Shown here piece after piece: positions 52,081 through 61,500 of a stretch of 64,000 nucleotides of DNA (the first letter of the stretch is position 1; the number at the start of each line of letters is the position of its first letter). The stretch comes from JANXUR01 sp038229415. Lineage in GTDB: Bacteria; Acidobacteriota; Terriglobia; Terriglobales; Acidobacteriaceae. The stretch lies in NCBI GenBank assembly GCA_038229415.1, contig JBBROM010000017.1:1-64000 (forward strand), given 5' to 3'. The position numbers were made by a program, and so were the translations under genes. The notes beneath the pieces were generated by a model. That model searched no databases. It was not told where the DNA came from and saw only the letters and a list, made by a program, of their open reading frames with translations.

Positions 52081-52109
52081 CGGCAAGGGCATTCCTCCAC
52101 GCTGATAGC

Positions 52110-52132
52110 TTACACCGACACGGTCGGTGTAA
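52110..52132. promoter_or_regulatory. Perfect inverted repeat in the divergent redox-gene promoter region
   Basis: TTACACCGAC (52110-52119) and GTCGGTGTAA (52123-52132) are exact reverse complements separated by ACG. The site is 30 bases upstream of the pentaheme cytochrome start and about 205 bases upstream of the NuoEF-like start. Size, symmetry and the TTACACCGA half-site are typical of TetR-family operators. No TetR gene lies in the window. Confidence 0.65.
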
Positions 52133-52336
52133 AGCAACAGAAATGAAGGGCGAGCCGAACTTCGCTGGATTTCGAAAGCGGCTGGGCCTGCTGGTTCGAC
52201 AGGGTATAGCGCGTCGTGATTTTCGTGCATCGCGCGGATTCATTGAATCTTCTGGACAATGATTTTTGTTTTCTATAACATCGCGACGATCTTCCACGAC
52301 GGCTTGAATTCATCCTGGAGTTAGGTGCGCTGACGA

Positions 52337-54004
52337 ATGTTCGAGGAACTTCGGGCGATTCAACGCGAGTTTGGCTACCTGCCTCCTGACCAGTTGGCGG
52401 AAGTGGCATCACGCTTGGACGTGCCCGTAAGCCAGATTCACGCGGTCGCCAGCTTCTATCCTCATTTCCATCTCTCGCCTCCGCCCGTGGCGGACGTTCG
52501 AGTCTGCTCGGATATGACCTGCCACCTGCGTGGCGGGGATCAATTAAATGACGACCTGAGCCTTGCGTTTGGCAAGAACAAAGATGTTTCCGTTCGTGGC
52601 GTCTCCTGCCTGGGGCGGTGTGATTCTGCCCCGGCTCTTTCGGTGAACGACCACGTCTACGGTTCGGCAAGCCGGGATGTTGCGGCATCGTTGGTCAATG
52701 CCGCCCTGGTGGGGCAGTTGGTGGCTCCACCGCAGCCTGCGGTTGAGCGCCGCAAGCTGGTCTGCGACGCCTATGACGGGGTCGGCCGATACGAAGTATT
52801 GCGTAAGTTGGTGGAGACACGTGACTACGACGGAATCCTGACGACGCTGAAGGCCAGCGGCTTGCGTGGGATGGGCGGTGCTGGGTTCCCGACGGCGGAC
52901 AAATGGAAGATTGTTCGCGAAGCCTTCGGTAGCGCGAAATACATCGTTTGCAATGCCGACGAAAGTGAACCGGGAACCATCAAGGATCGCTTCATCATGG
53001 AGCACGTCCCTTACATGGTGATCGAGGGGATGGCGATTGCGGGTCTGGTGACGGGAGCCAAGCAGGGTATTCTCTATATTCGCCACGAGTATGCGGATCA
53101 GGAAAAGATTCTTCATCAGGAGATTGAGCGGTGTTACCGCGAGGGACTACTAGGCCCCAAGATTCTAGGGAGCGACCTCGGTTTTGATCTGCGAATTTTC
53201 GTGAGTCCGGGGGGATATATCTGTGGCGAGGAAAGCGCGCTGCTGGAAGCGATTGAAGGGAAACGCGCAGAGCCGCGGAACAAGCCGCCCTTTCCGGGAA
53301 CCAACGGGCTGTGGAACCAGCCCACCGCGATCAACAACGTCGAGACTTTCACGTTTGCGACGCTCATTCTGCTGCGAGGTGCGGAGTGGTTCCGGGCCCA
53401 AGGCAAGAACGGCAGCGCAGGGCCGAAATTCGTTGGCATCAGTGGGGACGTAGTGCGCCCTGGCGTGTTTGAGGTGCCGATGGGGACAAGTTACCGCGAA
53501 TTGATCTATGAGCACGCTGGCGGCATAGATCGCGGACGCAAGTTGCTGGCCTTCGCACCGTCGGGGCCGTCGTCGGGGTATCTGCCCGCTTCGATGGTGG
53601 ATCTGAATTTGGACTGGGATGCGGTGCAGAAGGCAGGTTCAATGGTCGGCTCGGGCGCTATTGTGGTCTGTGCGGATGATCGCTGCATGCTGGATATGGC
53701 GCTGAATGCGGTCCGCTTCTTCCGCAACGAGTCGTGCGGCAAGTGCGTTCCCTGCCGCATGGGATCGCAGAAGTTGGTGGAAATGCTCACTCACTGGACT
53801 GAAGGCAAGAGCGCGGCGGGCGACTTGGGGCTTCTGAATGAACTGGCTTCCGCCATGAAGTTGACCTCCATCTGTGGCCTGGGTCAGGTGGTGCCAGTGC
53901 CTATCGCCTCCGTGCTCACCCACTTTCGGGATGTTGTTGACCAGCATTTACTGCACCAACAGTGCCCTGCCGGAGTTTGCGCGGTGGGCGGGAGCGGGGG
54001 TTAA
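52337..54004 (+). CDS. Fused NuoE-NuoF type NADH:acceptor oxidoreductase
   Basis: 555 residues. Residues 1-125 are a NuoE-like thioredoxin fold with the [2Fe-2S] ligands C58 and C63 (CSDMTC) and C92 and C96 (CLGRC). From about 150 it is NuoF-like: LRGMGGAGFPTADKW (FMN loop), CNADESEPGTIKDR, GYICGEESALLEAIEGKRAEPRNKPPFP (FMN/NADH), and the [4Fe-4S] site ESCGKCVPCRMGS with a later SICGLGQ. It should accept hydride from NAD(P)H and pass single electrons along FeS clusters. In complex I, HydABC and NAD-linked formate dehydrogenase these are usually separate. The next gene starts four bases on. No catalytic formate dehydrogenase or hydrogenase subunit is nearby. Confidence 0.92.
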   Translation: MFEELRAIQREFGYLPPDQLAEVASRLDVPVSQIHAVASFYPHFHLSPPPVADVRVCSDMTCHLRGGDQLNDDLSLAFGKNKDVSVRGVSCLGRCDSAPALSVNDHVYGSASRDVAASLVNAALVGQLVAPPQPAVERRKLVCDAYDGVGRYEVLRKLVETRDYDGILTTLKASGLRGMGGAGFPTADKWKIVREAFGSAKYIVCNADESEPGTIKDRFIMEHVPYMVIEGMAIAGLVTGAKQGILYIRHEYADQEKILHQEIERCYREGLLGPKILGSDLGFDLRIFVSPGGYICGEESALLEAIEGKRAEPRNKPPFPGTNGLWNQPTAINNVETFTFATLILLRGAEWFRAQGKNGSAGPKFVGISGDVVRPGVFEVPMGTSYRELIYEHAGGIDRGRKLLAFAPSGPSSGYLPASMVDLNLDWDAVQKAGSMVGSGAIVVCADDRCMLDMALNAVRFFRNESCGKCVPCRMGSQKLVEMLTHWTEGKSAAGDLGLLNELASAMKLTSICGLGQVVPVPIASVLTHFRDVVDQHLLHQQCPAGVCAVGGSGG

Positions 54005-54007
54005 ACG

Positions 54008-56197
54008 ATGCCGGAAGCCACCGACGCCCCTGCCCCCGACGTCACGCTGACCATTGATGGAAAGTCCGTGGTGGTGCCCGCAGGCACCACCATCTTTGAC
54101 GCGGCACGGCTGAATCAAATCCCTATCCCTACGCTGTGCCACCAGCAAAACGAGAAGCCGGTTGGTGTTTGCCGCTTGTGTGTGGTGGATGTAGGCCAGC
54201 GGGTTTATGCGGCGTCCTGCGTGCGCGAGGTTGGACCCGGCATGAACGTGCAGACCCACAGCGACGGTGTGGTGGCTGCGCGACGCACGCTGGTCGAGTT
54301 GCTGCTGTCGGATCATCCGTCGCCGTGCGCTCGTCAACAGCACACCCAAGATTGTGAGCTGGAAACATTGGCGGCGGATATGGGCCTCGGCTTGGGCAAG
54401 CAGGCCTCTCGCTTCCCCGCGAAGACTTCCATTCGCGGGCACGATGATTCGTCGTCGGTGATTGCGGTAGATCATGAGGCCTGCATCCTATGCGACCGCT
54501 GCATTCGGGGATGCGACGAGATACGCGATAACTGGGTTATGGCGCGGCGCGGCAAGGGATATCAGGCAGGAATAGCGTTCGACAACAACCTGCCCATGGG
54601 ATCGTCATCCTGCGTGAGTTGTGGCGAGTGCATGGTTTCGTGCCCCACCGGGGCGCTGACCAACAAGAAGATCGTCGGTACCGATCTGGCAGAAGGCGCA
54701 CCGATGAACGTGGCAGAACTGCTGGGTCTGCCCGTGTTTCATAATGTTTCCGGCACCTTCCTGCAACTGAACCAGAACGCCGTGGTAAAGCGTCATTACA
54801 AGGCGGGCGAGATTGTTTGCCGCGAAGGCGAATTCGGCTCAAGCGCTTTCTACATCGTGGAAGGTACAGCCAAGGTCTACATCGAAAGCCAGATGGGCCA
54901 CGTTGACACGCAGGCAGAGGGTGGTTTCCTGAAGAAGTTGACCAGCCTGCTGCGGCCCCGGCACGAGCATACCCGCGAGGGAGAGAGTAGCCAGAAGTAC
55001 ATTCCGATTGATGCCAGCATTGATTTGGCGCATGACAATCCCGTCGCCGAGCTGGGGCCGGGCGAGCTGTTCGGGGAAATGACCTGCATGAACTTTTATC
55101 CGCGGTCGGCGACGGTGCGTGCGGAGACCGACTGCGTGATGCTGGAGATGCTGCGGAACGTGCTGACGATGTTGCAGCGCAACAAGAACTTTCGCGAAGA
55201 GTTGGATCGCAACTATCGCACCCGCGCACTGGATACACACCTGCGCAGTGTCCCCATCTTTGCCGACCTAGAGGGAAGCTTTATTGAACACCTGCGGGAA
55301 CGGGTGGAGCTAGTTCGCTTTGCTCCGGGGGAGACGATTTTCCGTGAGGGAGATGCGGCGGACAGCTTTTATCTGGTGCGGCTGGGGTTTGTTAAGGTAT
55401 GGGAGCAGCGGCCGGGCGGGGATCTGGTGCGCGCGTACATCGCGAGAGGCGGATATTTTGGCGAGATGGCGCTGCTGGCGGGCGCGCCACGCAACGCCAG
55501 TTGCTCGGCGCTGGATCACGTTGAAGTGGCGCGCATTAGCAAGGCGGATTTCGACCTGCTGGTGGAGCGGTTCCCTGAGGTTCGTCGGAGACTGGAAGCG
55601 GAAGCCGCGCGTCGAAGCGAAGAGAATCGGCAGCTCAGCAAGAGTTCCGCCGTGGATGTGGATCAGTTCTTGTCGCAAGGGTTGATGGAGGCGCAGAGTC
55701 TGCTGTTGCTCGACCTGGATCGCTGCACGCGGTGCGATGAGTGTGTGCGCGCGTGCGCGGACGCGCATGATGGCGTGACAAGGCTCGTTCGCGACGGGTT
55801 GCGATTCGACAAATATCTGGTGGCCACTTCCTGCCGTCAGTGCCGCGACCCGCTATGCATGGTGGGTTGTCCGGTGGGCTCGATTCGCCGGAGAAACACG
55901 CTGGAAGTAATCATTGAAGATTGGTGCATCGGTTGCGGCCTTTGCGCAAGCAATTGTCCGTACGGAAACATCAACATGCACCCGTTCCCGATGACGCCGG
56001 ACGCGCTGGTGGCGAGCGCCGTAAGTGGACAGATGGAGCGACATGTCGCGGAGACGAGAGTCAAGGCGACATCGTGCGATCTGTGCCACGACCATGAGGA
56101 GGCGAGTTGTGTATATGCGTGTCCGCATGACGCGGCGCATCGGGTGAATCCGTTGCAGTTTTTTGGAACGGCACCGGCGGCGCAAAGAGCGAAGTGA
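54008..56197 (+). CDS. NuoG-like FeS / double cNMP-binding / HybA-like ferredoxin fusion
   Basis: A 729-residue three-part protein. (1) 1-220: NuoG-like N-terminus with a [2Fe-2S] site C44, C55, C58, C71, a His-Cys site reduced to H103, C107, C116 (the middle Cys is Q110), and two [4Fe-4S] sites, C158-161-164-168 and C201-204-207-211. (2) About 245-540: two cyclic-nucleotide-binding domains, each with an FGEM phosphate-binding cassette (FGEMTCMNFYPRSATV and FGEMALLAGAPRNASC). (3) About 565-715: a HybA/DmsB-like ferredoxin with CTRCDECVRAC, CRQCRDPLCMVGC, CIGCGLCASNC and CDLCHDH...CVYAC. No signal peptide, so cytoplasmic. It links the NuoEF-like subunit to the membrane cytochrome, and may be gated by a nucleotide. 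I do not know this exact architecture from characterised systems. Confidence 0.9.
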   Translation: MPEATDAPAPDVTLTIDGKSVVVPAGTTIFDAARLNQIPIPTLCHQQNEKPVGVCRLCVVDVGQRVYAASCVREVGPGMNVQTHSDGVVAARRTLVELLLSDHPSPCARQQHTQDCELETLAADMGLGLGKQASRFPAKTSIRGHDDSSSVIAVDHEACILCDRCIRGCDEIRDNWVMARRGKGYQAGIAFDNNLPMGSSSCVSCGECMVSCPTGALTNKKIVGTDLAEGAPMNVAELLGLPVFHNVSGTFLQLNQNAVVKRHYKAGEIVCREGEFGSSAFYIVEGTAKVYIESQMGHVDTQAEGGFLKKLTSLLRPRHEHTREGESSQKYIPIDASIDLAHDNPVAELGPGELFGEMTCMNFYPRSATVRAETDCVMLEMLRNVLTMLQRNKNFREELDRNYRTRALDTHLRSVPIFADLEGSFIEHLRERVELVRFAPGETIFREGDAADSFYLVRLGFVKVWEQRPGGDLVRAYIARGGYFGEMALLAGAPRNASCSALDHVEVARISKADFDLLVERFPEVRRRLEAEAARRSEENRQLSKSSAVDVDQFLSQGLMEAQSLLLLDLDRCTRCDECVRACADAHDGVTRLVRDGLRFDKYLVATSCRQCRDPLCMVGCPVGSIRRRNTLEVIIEDWCIGCGLCASNCPYGNINMHPFPMTPDALVASAVSGQMERHVAETRVKATSCDLCHDHEEASCVYACPHDAAHRVNPLQFFGTAPAAQRAK

Positions 56198-56218
56198 ACC
56201 AGGCATGAGAACCCAGGC

Positions 56219-57139
56219 ATGAGAATTGACGAGACGCATCGGAGGTGGTTCATCGTGAGCGTGACGACGCTCGCTGTGGCCTCGGCGGCGTATGCACTCT
56301 ACGCTTCGCTCACACCGGGAGGTGCGCGGGGCGGCAGCGCCATGGGAATCGGCTTCGGGGTGGTTGGTTCCGCGATGATGCTGTTCGCGGGGCTGCTCGG
56401 CGCACGCAAGAAAGTGCGCATCTGGCGGCTGGGACGGGCACAGACGTGGATGCGTGGACACCTCTGGCTGGGCGCGCTCAGCTTGCCGATGATCTTTTTC
56501 CACGCTGGCTTCCACATGGGCGGACTGTTGACGCAATGGCTGATGTGGCTACTGGTTATCGTGGTGGCCAGCGGTGTTTTGGGCGCGACGTTGCAGCACT
56601 TTATGCCACGAAGGTTGACCCAGCAACTGCCGATGGAGACCATCTACGAGCAGATTGACCGGGTCGAGTTGCAGTTGCTCGATGAGGCAAGACTGTTGGT
56701 GGCGGAAGGCAAGTCAAGGCTGGGCGGCAATCTTGCCAGCAGCGACGAAGGCGACCGGGCCCTGGCCGCGCGGGCGGGAACCATGGGGGGCGTTACCGTT
56801 GCTTCCGCCCTGCAGATAGATCGTGTGGGAAGCGAGGAATTGACCCGCTTCTTTGAGATTGAGATTGAGCCCTTTCTCGCGGGAAGTGCGTCTGGCAATG
56901 TTGCATTGGCCGCTCGTGAGACTGCCAGCCAGGCCTTCCGCCGACTGCGAGTGAGCTTGTCGCCAAGCGTAGAGTCCGTCGTTAACGATCTCGAGAATCT
57001 CTGCGACGAGAGGCGGCAGTTGCAGCGGCAGCGCAAGATGCACCATATTTTGCATGGCTGGCTGCTCGTTCACATACCGCTCTCTTACGCGCTGCTGGTG
57101 CTGGGCGCCATCCATGCGGTCGCAGCATTGCGATACTAG
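56219..57139 (+). CDS. Membrane cytochrome b-like protein with a large inserted loop
   Basis: 306 residues. Hydrophobic helices lie near 12-32, 43-62, 83-100, 103-124 and 284-302. Candidate heme-b ligands are H81 (RGHLW), H95 and H99 (FHAGFHMGG) and, at the C-terminus, H275, H276, H279, H285 and H299. Between helices 4 and 5 sits a polar, coiled-coil-like loop of about 150 residues (EQIDRVELQLLDEARLLVAEGKSRL). It probably takes electrons from the FeS fusion at the inner face and hands them to the decaheme protein encoded 15 bases later. It resembles the NrfD-independent, ferric-reductase or HybB-like type only loosely. Confidence 0.7.
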   Translation: MRIDETHRRWFIVSVTTLAVASAAYALYASLTPGGARGGSAMGIGFGVVGSAMMLFAGLLGARKKVRIWRLGRAQTWMRGHLWLGALSLPMIFFHAGFHMGGLLTQWLMWLLVIVVASGVLGATLQHFMPRRLTQQLPMETIYEQIDRVELQLLDEARLLVAEGKSRLGGNLASSDEGDRALAARAGTMGGVTVASALQIDRVGSEELTRFFEIEIEPFLAGSASGNVALAARETASQAFRRLRVSLSPSVESVVNDLENLCDERRQLQRQRKMHHILHGWLLVHIPLSYALLVLGAIHAVAALRY

Positions 57140-57154
57140 TTCGGAGGATCAACG

Positions 57155-58570
57155 GTGGGGCGTGTTCGTACAACCAAGACGTTGGCCCAGCGGATTGATC
57201 TGCAATACTTTACGCGCTCACATCCGTGGCGGCGTTGGCAATTTTTGTTGGCGTTGCTGGTGCCCGCCGCGATTTTTACTGGCTTCGTGGCGCAGCGGAC
57301 GGTCGCGGGGCAAAAGGTATACAGCAGCGGGCCGCTTTCTTTGGCCCACGTCGCTTTCACTAAAAATTGCGCGTTGTGCCACGCACCGAATGGCGGTGCT
57401 TTCCGTGCACACGTCGAAGACAAGGCTTGCCTCGGTTGTCACGATGCTCCGGCACATCACCAAGCCGACGCGAAGTTCACGCCCAGTTGCAGCAGTTGCC
57501 ACGTGGAGCATAAGCAGTCAGCGCACTTGGCGGCGGTGGCGACCACTAGTTGCACTGAGTGTCACGCGAAACTTTCAACACAGAATGGCGCGACGCATTA
57601 CGCTCGGAGCATTGCTGGTTTCGATGACGCCCATCCCGAGTTCGCGGCGGTGAAGAATGGTTCCGACCCGGGCGGAATAAAGCTCAGCCACTTTGTGCAT
57701 CTTCGCGCGAATCTGCCGGGGCCTCAAGGCACAGTGCAAATGGCCTGCTCTGACTGTCATCGTGCTGGGGCGATGCAGGCGCAGTGGCCTTACGCACAGC
57801 TTGCGCAGACTCCACCAACGGCGAACGGCGTGGAAGCGCCTCGCGTCGCTACTACCGCCCGGGATGGTGAACGGAGCCGCTATATGCAGCCCATTCGCTA
57901 CTCTCAGCAGTGTGCGGGGTGCCATGAGCGCGACCTGCGTTTCGATTCCCGCCCGGAATTGGCTAATTTGTCTGTACCGCACGATAAGCCCGAGGTAGTA
58001 CATCAATTTCTAGTGCGGCAACTCACGTCTTACATTGCGGCGCATCCCGGCGCGGTTCGGGAAGTCGCCCCGCCGGATCGCAATCTTCCGGGCAATCCGA
58101 GGCCCTCGACACTGGTCGCGCGGAATGCCAGCGAGTGGATCAATCTGCACGTAGAGCAGTCCGAGTTAGTGTTGTGGAAGAAGGGGTGTAAGCTCTGCCA
58201 CACGATGGCCTTCCAGTCGGGCAAGTCCTTGCCAGAAGTGCAACCATCGGCAATTTCGCAGCGGTGGTTTCTGCATGCGGAGTTCAGTCACAACTCACAT
58301 CAGGCGGTAACGTGCGCCAGTTGCCATGCTGGCATTGAGCGCAGCAAGTTCACTTCGGACGTGAACCTGCCATCCATCGCGCAATGCCGGACTTGCCATC
58401 AGGAGGCCGGAGCGAAGCGGGACGCGGCAGACGGACGCTGCTCGGAGTGCCATCGGTATCACAACTGGGGCGAAGAGAGGCCTGCGCAAAGTTCATTCAC
58501 GATTGAGCAGTTAAGGAGCAAGGTTGGCGGTGAGGATACGGGAAGCACAGCGCTTTCGCTGGGTCGCTAG
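57155..58570 (+). CDS. Membrane-anchored decaheme cytochrome c
   Basis: 471 residues from a GTG at 57155 with GGAGG eight bases upstream. One N-terminal hydrophobic helix (about 28-46) should act as anchor. Ten CxxCH motifs follow: CALCH, CLGCH, CSSCH, CTECH, CSDCH, CAGCH, CKLCH, CASCH, CRTCH and CSECH. Additional His residues between them can serve as distal ligands. The first four hemes are closely spaced, then two wide gaps separate the rest, as in NapC/NirT-linked or OmcA-like multiheme proteins. It is the last gene of the plus-strand operon and should pass electrons across the periplasm. Confidence 0.92.
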   Translation: MGRVRTTKTLAQRIDLQYFTRSHPWRRWQFLLALLVPAAIFTGFVAQRTVAGQKVYSSGPLSLAHVAFTKNCALCHAPNGGAFRAHVEDKACLGCHDAPAHHQADAKFTPSCSSCHVEHKQSAHLAAVATTSCTECHAKLSTQNGATHYARSIAGFDDAHPEFAAVKNGSDPGGIKLSHFVHLRANLPGPQGTVQMACSDCHRAGAMQAQWPYAQLAQTPPTANGVEAPRVATTARDGERSRYMQPIRYSQQCAGCHERDLRFDSRPELANLSVPHDKPEVVHQFLVRQLTSYIAAHPGAVREVAPPDRNLPGNPRPSTLVARNASEWINLHVEQSELVLWKKGCKLCHTMAFQSGKSLPEVQPSAISQRWFLHAEFSHNSHQAVTCASCHAGIERSKFTSDVNLPSIAQCRTCHQEAGAKRDAADGRCSECHRYHNWGEERPAQSSFTIEQLRSKVGGEDTGSTALSLGR

Positions 58571-58590
58571 AGTTCATACCGCGACCGCAA

Positions 58591-61500
58591 CTACTTTGAC
58601 TGACTGAATGCTCCCTCGACCGTCGGATTGTCCGTTACGGTGAATAGCTTTCCGTCTTTGAGGTACATCTTCTCCAGCTCCTGCTTGTTGAATGGCCGTG
58701 CTCCCCGGCGTCCGAGCACGGCAAGCTGATTGCCACTTTCGTCCGAAGCGCGGTCGCGATCAATGCCCTTGGAGATAGCCAGCGCGGGCGAATGCGTCCG
58801 GTAATTGGCGATCACACGAGGCGAGGGGCGCGGGCTGAATCCTGCGAATCCCGGAGTATCCTGCGGAGAGAATAACTGCACCACTCTCATCCCATTCTTG
58901 CCGTCCGCAAGGTAGGCGAACTGGCTGGAGCTTACCATCCCGAGCTTCACGTCGTTCAGGTCGTTGATGGTGCCGTTACCGTCGAAGACCTGTTCCAGCT
59001 TGGGCGCGTTGGGCGTTTCCACGTCTATCAGGATGAGTCCCTGTGAACCGCCAGCCACGTAAGCGTAGGTGCGCGCCACGTAGATGTTGCGGGCGTCCTT
59101 GAGGGGAACGGTGGCTCCCGTGACTACGTGCGGTGACGCGAGGCTGGTCACATCCAGCACCTTCAATCCTTCTTTATCCACCACGAATGCGTAGCGGAAC
59201 TGGATCGCTAGCCCTTTGGGCTCTACCAACAGGGGAGCGCCGATCTCCGCAGTGATCTTCGGAGCCAGCGGATTGTCAAGATTCACCACCACCAACCCCC
59301 GATCGCACAATACATAGGCGTAGGTTCCGGCAATGGTGATTCGCCGCGCTCCGTTCAAAGCGCCGTTTGGATTGAAGGCCAACGCGCGCTGCAAGAAGTT
59401 GTTTTCCGGATCACCATCGAGCAGGGTTCCAACCCCTGGAGCTTTGTGCTTCAGGTTGGGGTCGCCCACAATCACCAAGCCCTCGTACTTGTCCGCGACG
59501 TAGAGAAAGCCATACATCAGATGGACAGATTGCTCTTCATTTTCCTTGCGATGAGTGCGCAGCGGGTCAACGGCCAACGTGGTCGGACTAGCCACTGCCA
59601 TCGCGTACTTCGTTGGCACATAAAATCTTTGCCCCAATGGAGAGACTGGAGCAGTGGTGATCTTTTCTGAAATCTCTTTGTTGTCAATGTTCGCAATATC
59701 AAAGACCCGCAAGCCCCCCTTGCCCATGGCAGCGTACAGATATTCGCCGCGGGCCTGCACGTCGAGCACTTCGGAACCCTCATGATGCACAGCCTCGCGC
59801 AGGTTCAACTTGGCGCTCTGGTGCTTTGCATAGTGGTCGGGATAGGAGATTTTCTGGAAGTTGCTGCCTATCACTGCGGGCGGTTCCTCGTGCTCGGTCA
59901 CCGCCACCGCGTCATAGCCACCCTTGCCCTCTGCCACGTAGATGTAGCGACCCATGAAGTTCATGAAGTTGGTGCCCTGCAGCAGCAGTTGCGCGAGCCA
60001 GGCGTTGTTGTCGTTTTTCTGGGAGACGTGACAATCGGTGCAGGTTTTGGTCTCCTTGGCTCGAACGGTATGTGGAACGAACGTGCTGAACGCCTGGCCG
60101 CTAAACCCTTCGGCTGAGACGGTTTGCTGCTGGTAGTAAGTCCAGTCGCGGTCAGCATTTTGCGAGCTGACTTGCACGGCACATGCAGATCGCACTGGAG
60201 CGACGCGATTGCCCGTCACCGTGCCATCAATCGCAAGGGTGTAAATGTCGTCGCGTAAAACCTGAAAGTTGTAGGAAGTCCAGTTGCGGGTTACGAGCCC
60301 TTCGTTGTGCAACATGGGTGTCCGCTGATTCGCCGTCATGGAGAGGTGGCAGCCATAGCACGTAGGCGCCCAGGAAGAATGGCAACTGTAGCAAGTCATG
60401 CGGCTGTTCTGGTGGGCCAGATTGCTCTCGTCCTTCGGTGCGCTCCCCCAAGTCGTGTTGTCGATTTGAAGGGTCTTTGCGCGTTGCGATTTTTCGCTGA
60501 AATGCGAGGCCCCGGGCGTAATGGTGTCGAGCACCTGCACCACTTCCCACTTCACGTCGGGTTCGAGCATGGATCGCTGATAGAGCCGACCGTCGTCCCA
60601 ATAGAAACGGGTCTGTTTCCATGGCGTGCGCAACGCGTCCATGCGGGTGCCACCCGAAGGTGCCGCTATGCCCGAGGTTGCCAGCGTCGCGCGCTGCTGA
60701 ATGCCGCCGTGGCAATCCACACAATCCACCTCGATGGCATTTCTGGTTTCTCCGTAGAGGTTGCCGTTGCCATGATTGTCCTGCTTGAAGTGGCAATCAA
60801 TGCAATGCATCCCTTTTTCGAGATGAATATCTTTTAGATGGACGGCCTTCTTGAACTTCTCCGGATCGCTCGTTGCGACTACCTTGTCTTCCGTGTCCAG
60901 CAAGTTGCCCTTGCGGTCGTGCTTAAACACGGCACGAAAGATCCACCCGTGACTATGGAAGTCGGCAAATTGTGTTTTCTCTAACTTTTGATTGAAGTCA
61001 GCACTTCCCACTTTGTCCAGAAAGCTGGTGTCGGACCACAAGCCGCGCTGCGCGGTCTGCTCTGGATTGCGTTCTTGCACTACGTGTTGTTGCTTGGCGG
61101 AGAGATGCAGCGGCTTCGTCGGATACATCTTCTCGGCATCCATCTCGTTGTCCCACCAGGTATAGCCGAAGTAAGTGGTCACCATGTTGGTGCCGGGATG
61201 AATGTGGCAGACCATGCACTGGCTGGAGGGGATGGATCGGGTGAATTCATGCTTGATGGGGTGGCCGGACTCGCTCTTGGGAATCGTCGGGTCCGCGGTG
61301 GCGGTGGTTCCCGAGTGGCCGTAGGCTGCATAGCGGCTGGAGTGCTCGGGCGAGCGATCGTTCGCGTAGACCACGTGGCAGGCGCTGCATCCGCTGGCCC
61401 GGTAGTCGCCGGGTTGGTCATTGGTGCCCGGAAAATATAGCAACGGATCGAGTAGGCGCGTTTTCTGCAAGCCGAGAAACACCGGGTCGGTGCGCAACTG

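Noticed and set aside
52337..56197. NAD-dependent hydrogenase or formate dehydrogenase operon
   Set aside because: The diaphorase-like and FeS parts are present but no H-cluster, NiFe large subunit or molybdopterin catalytic subunit is encoded in the window.
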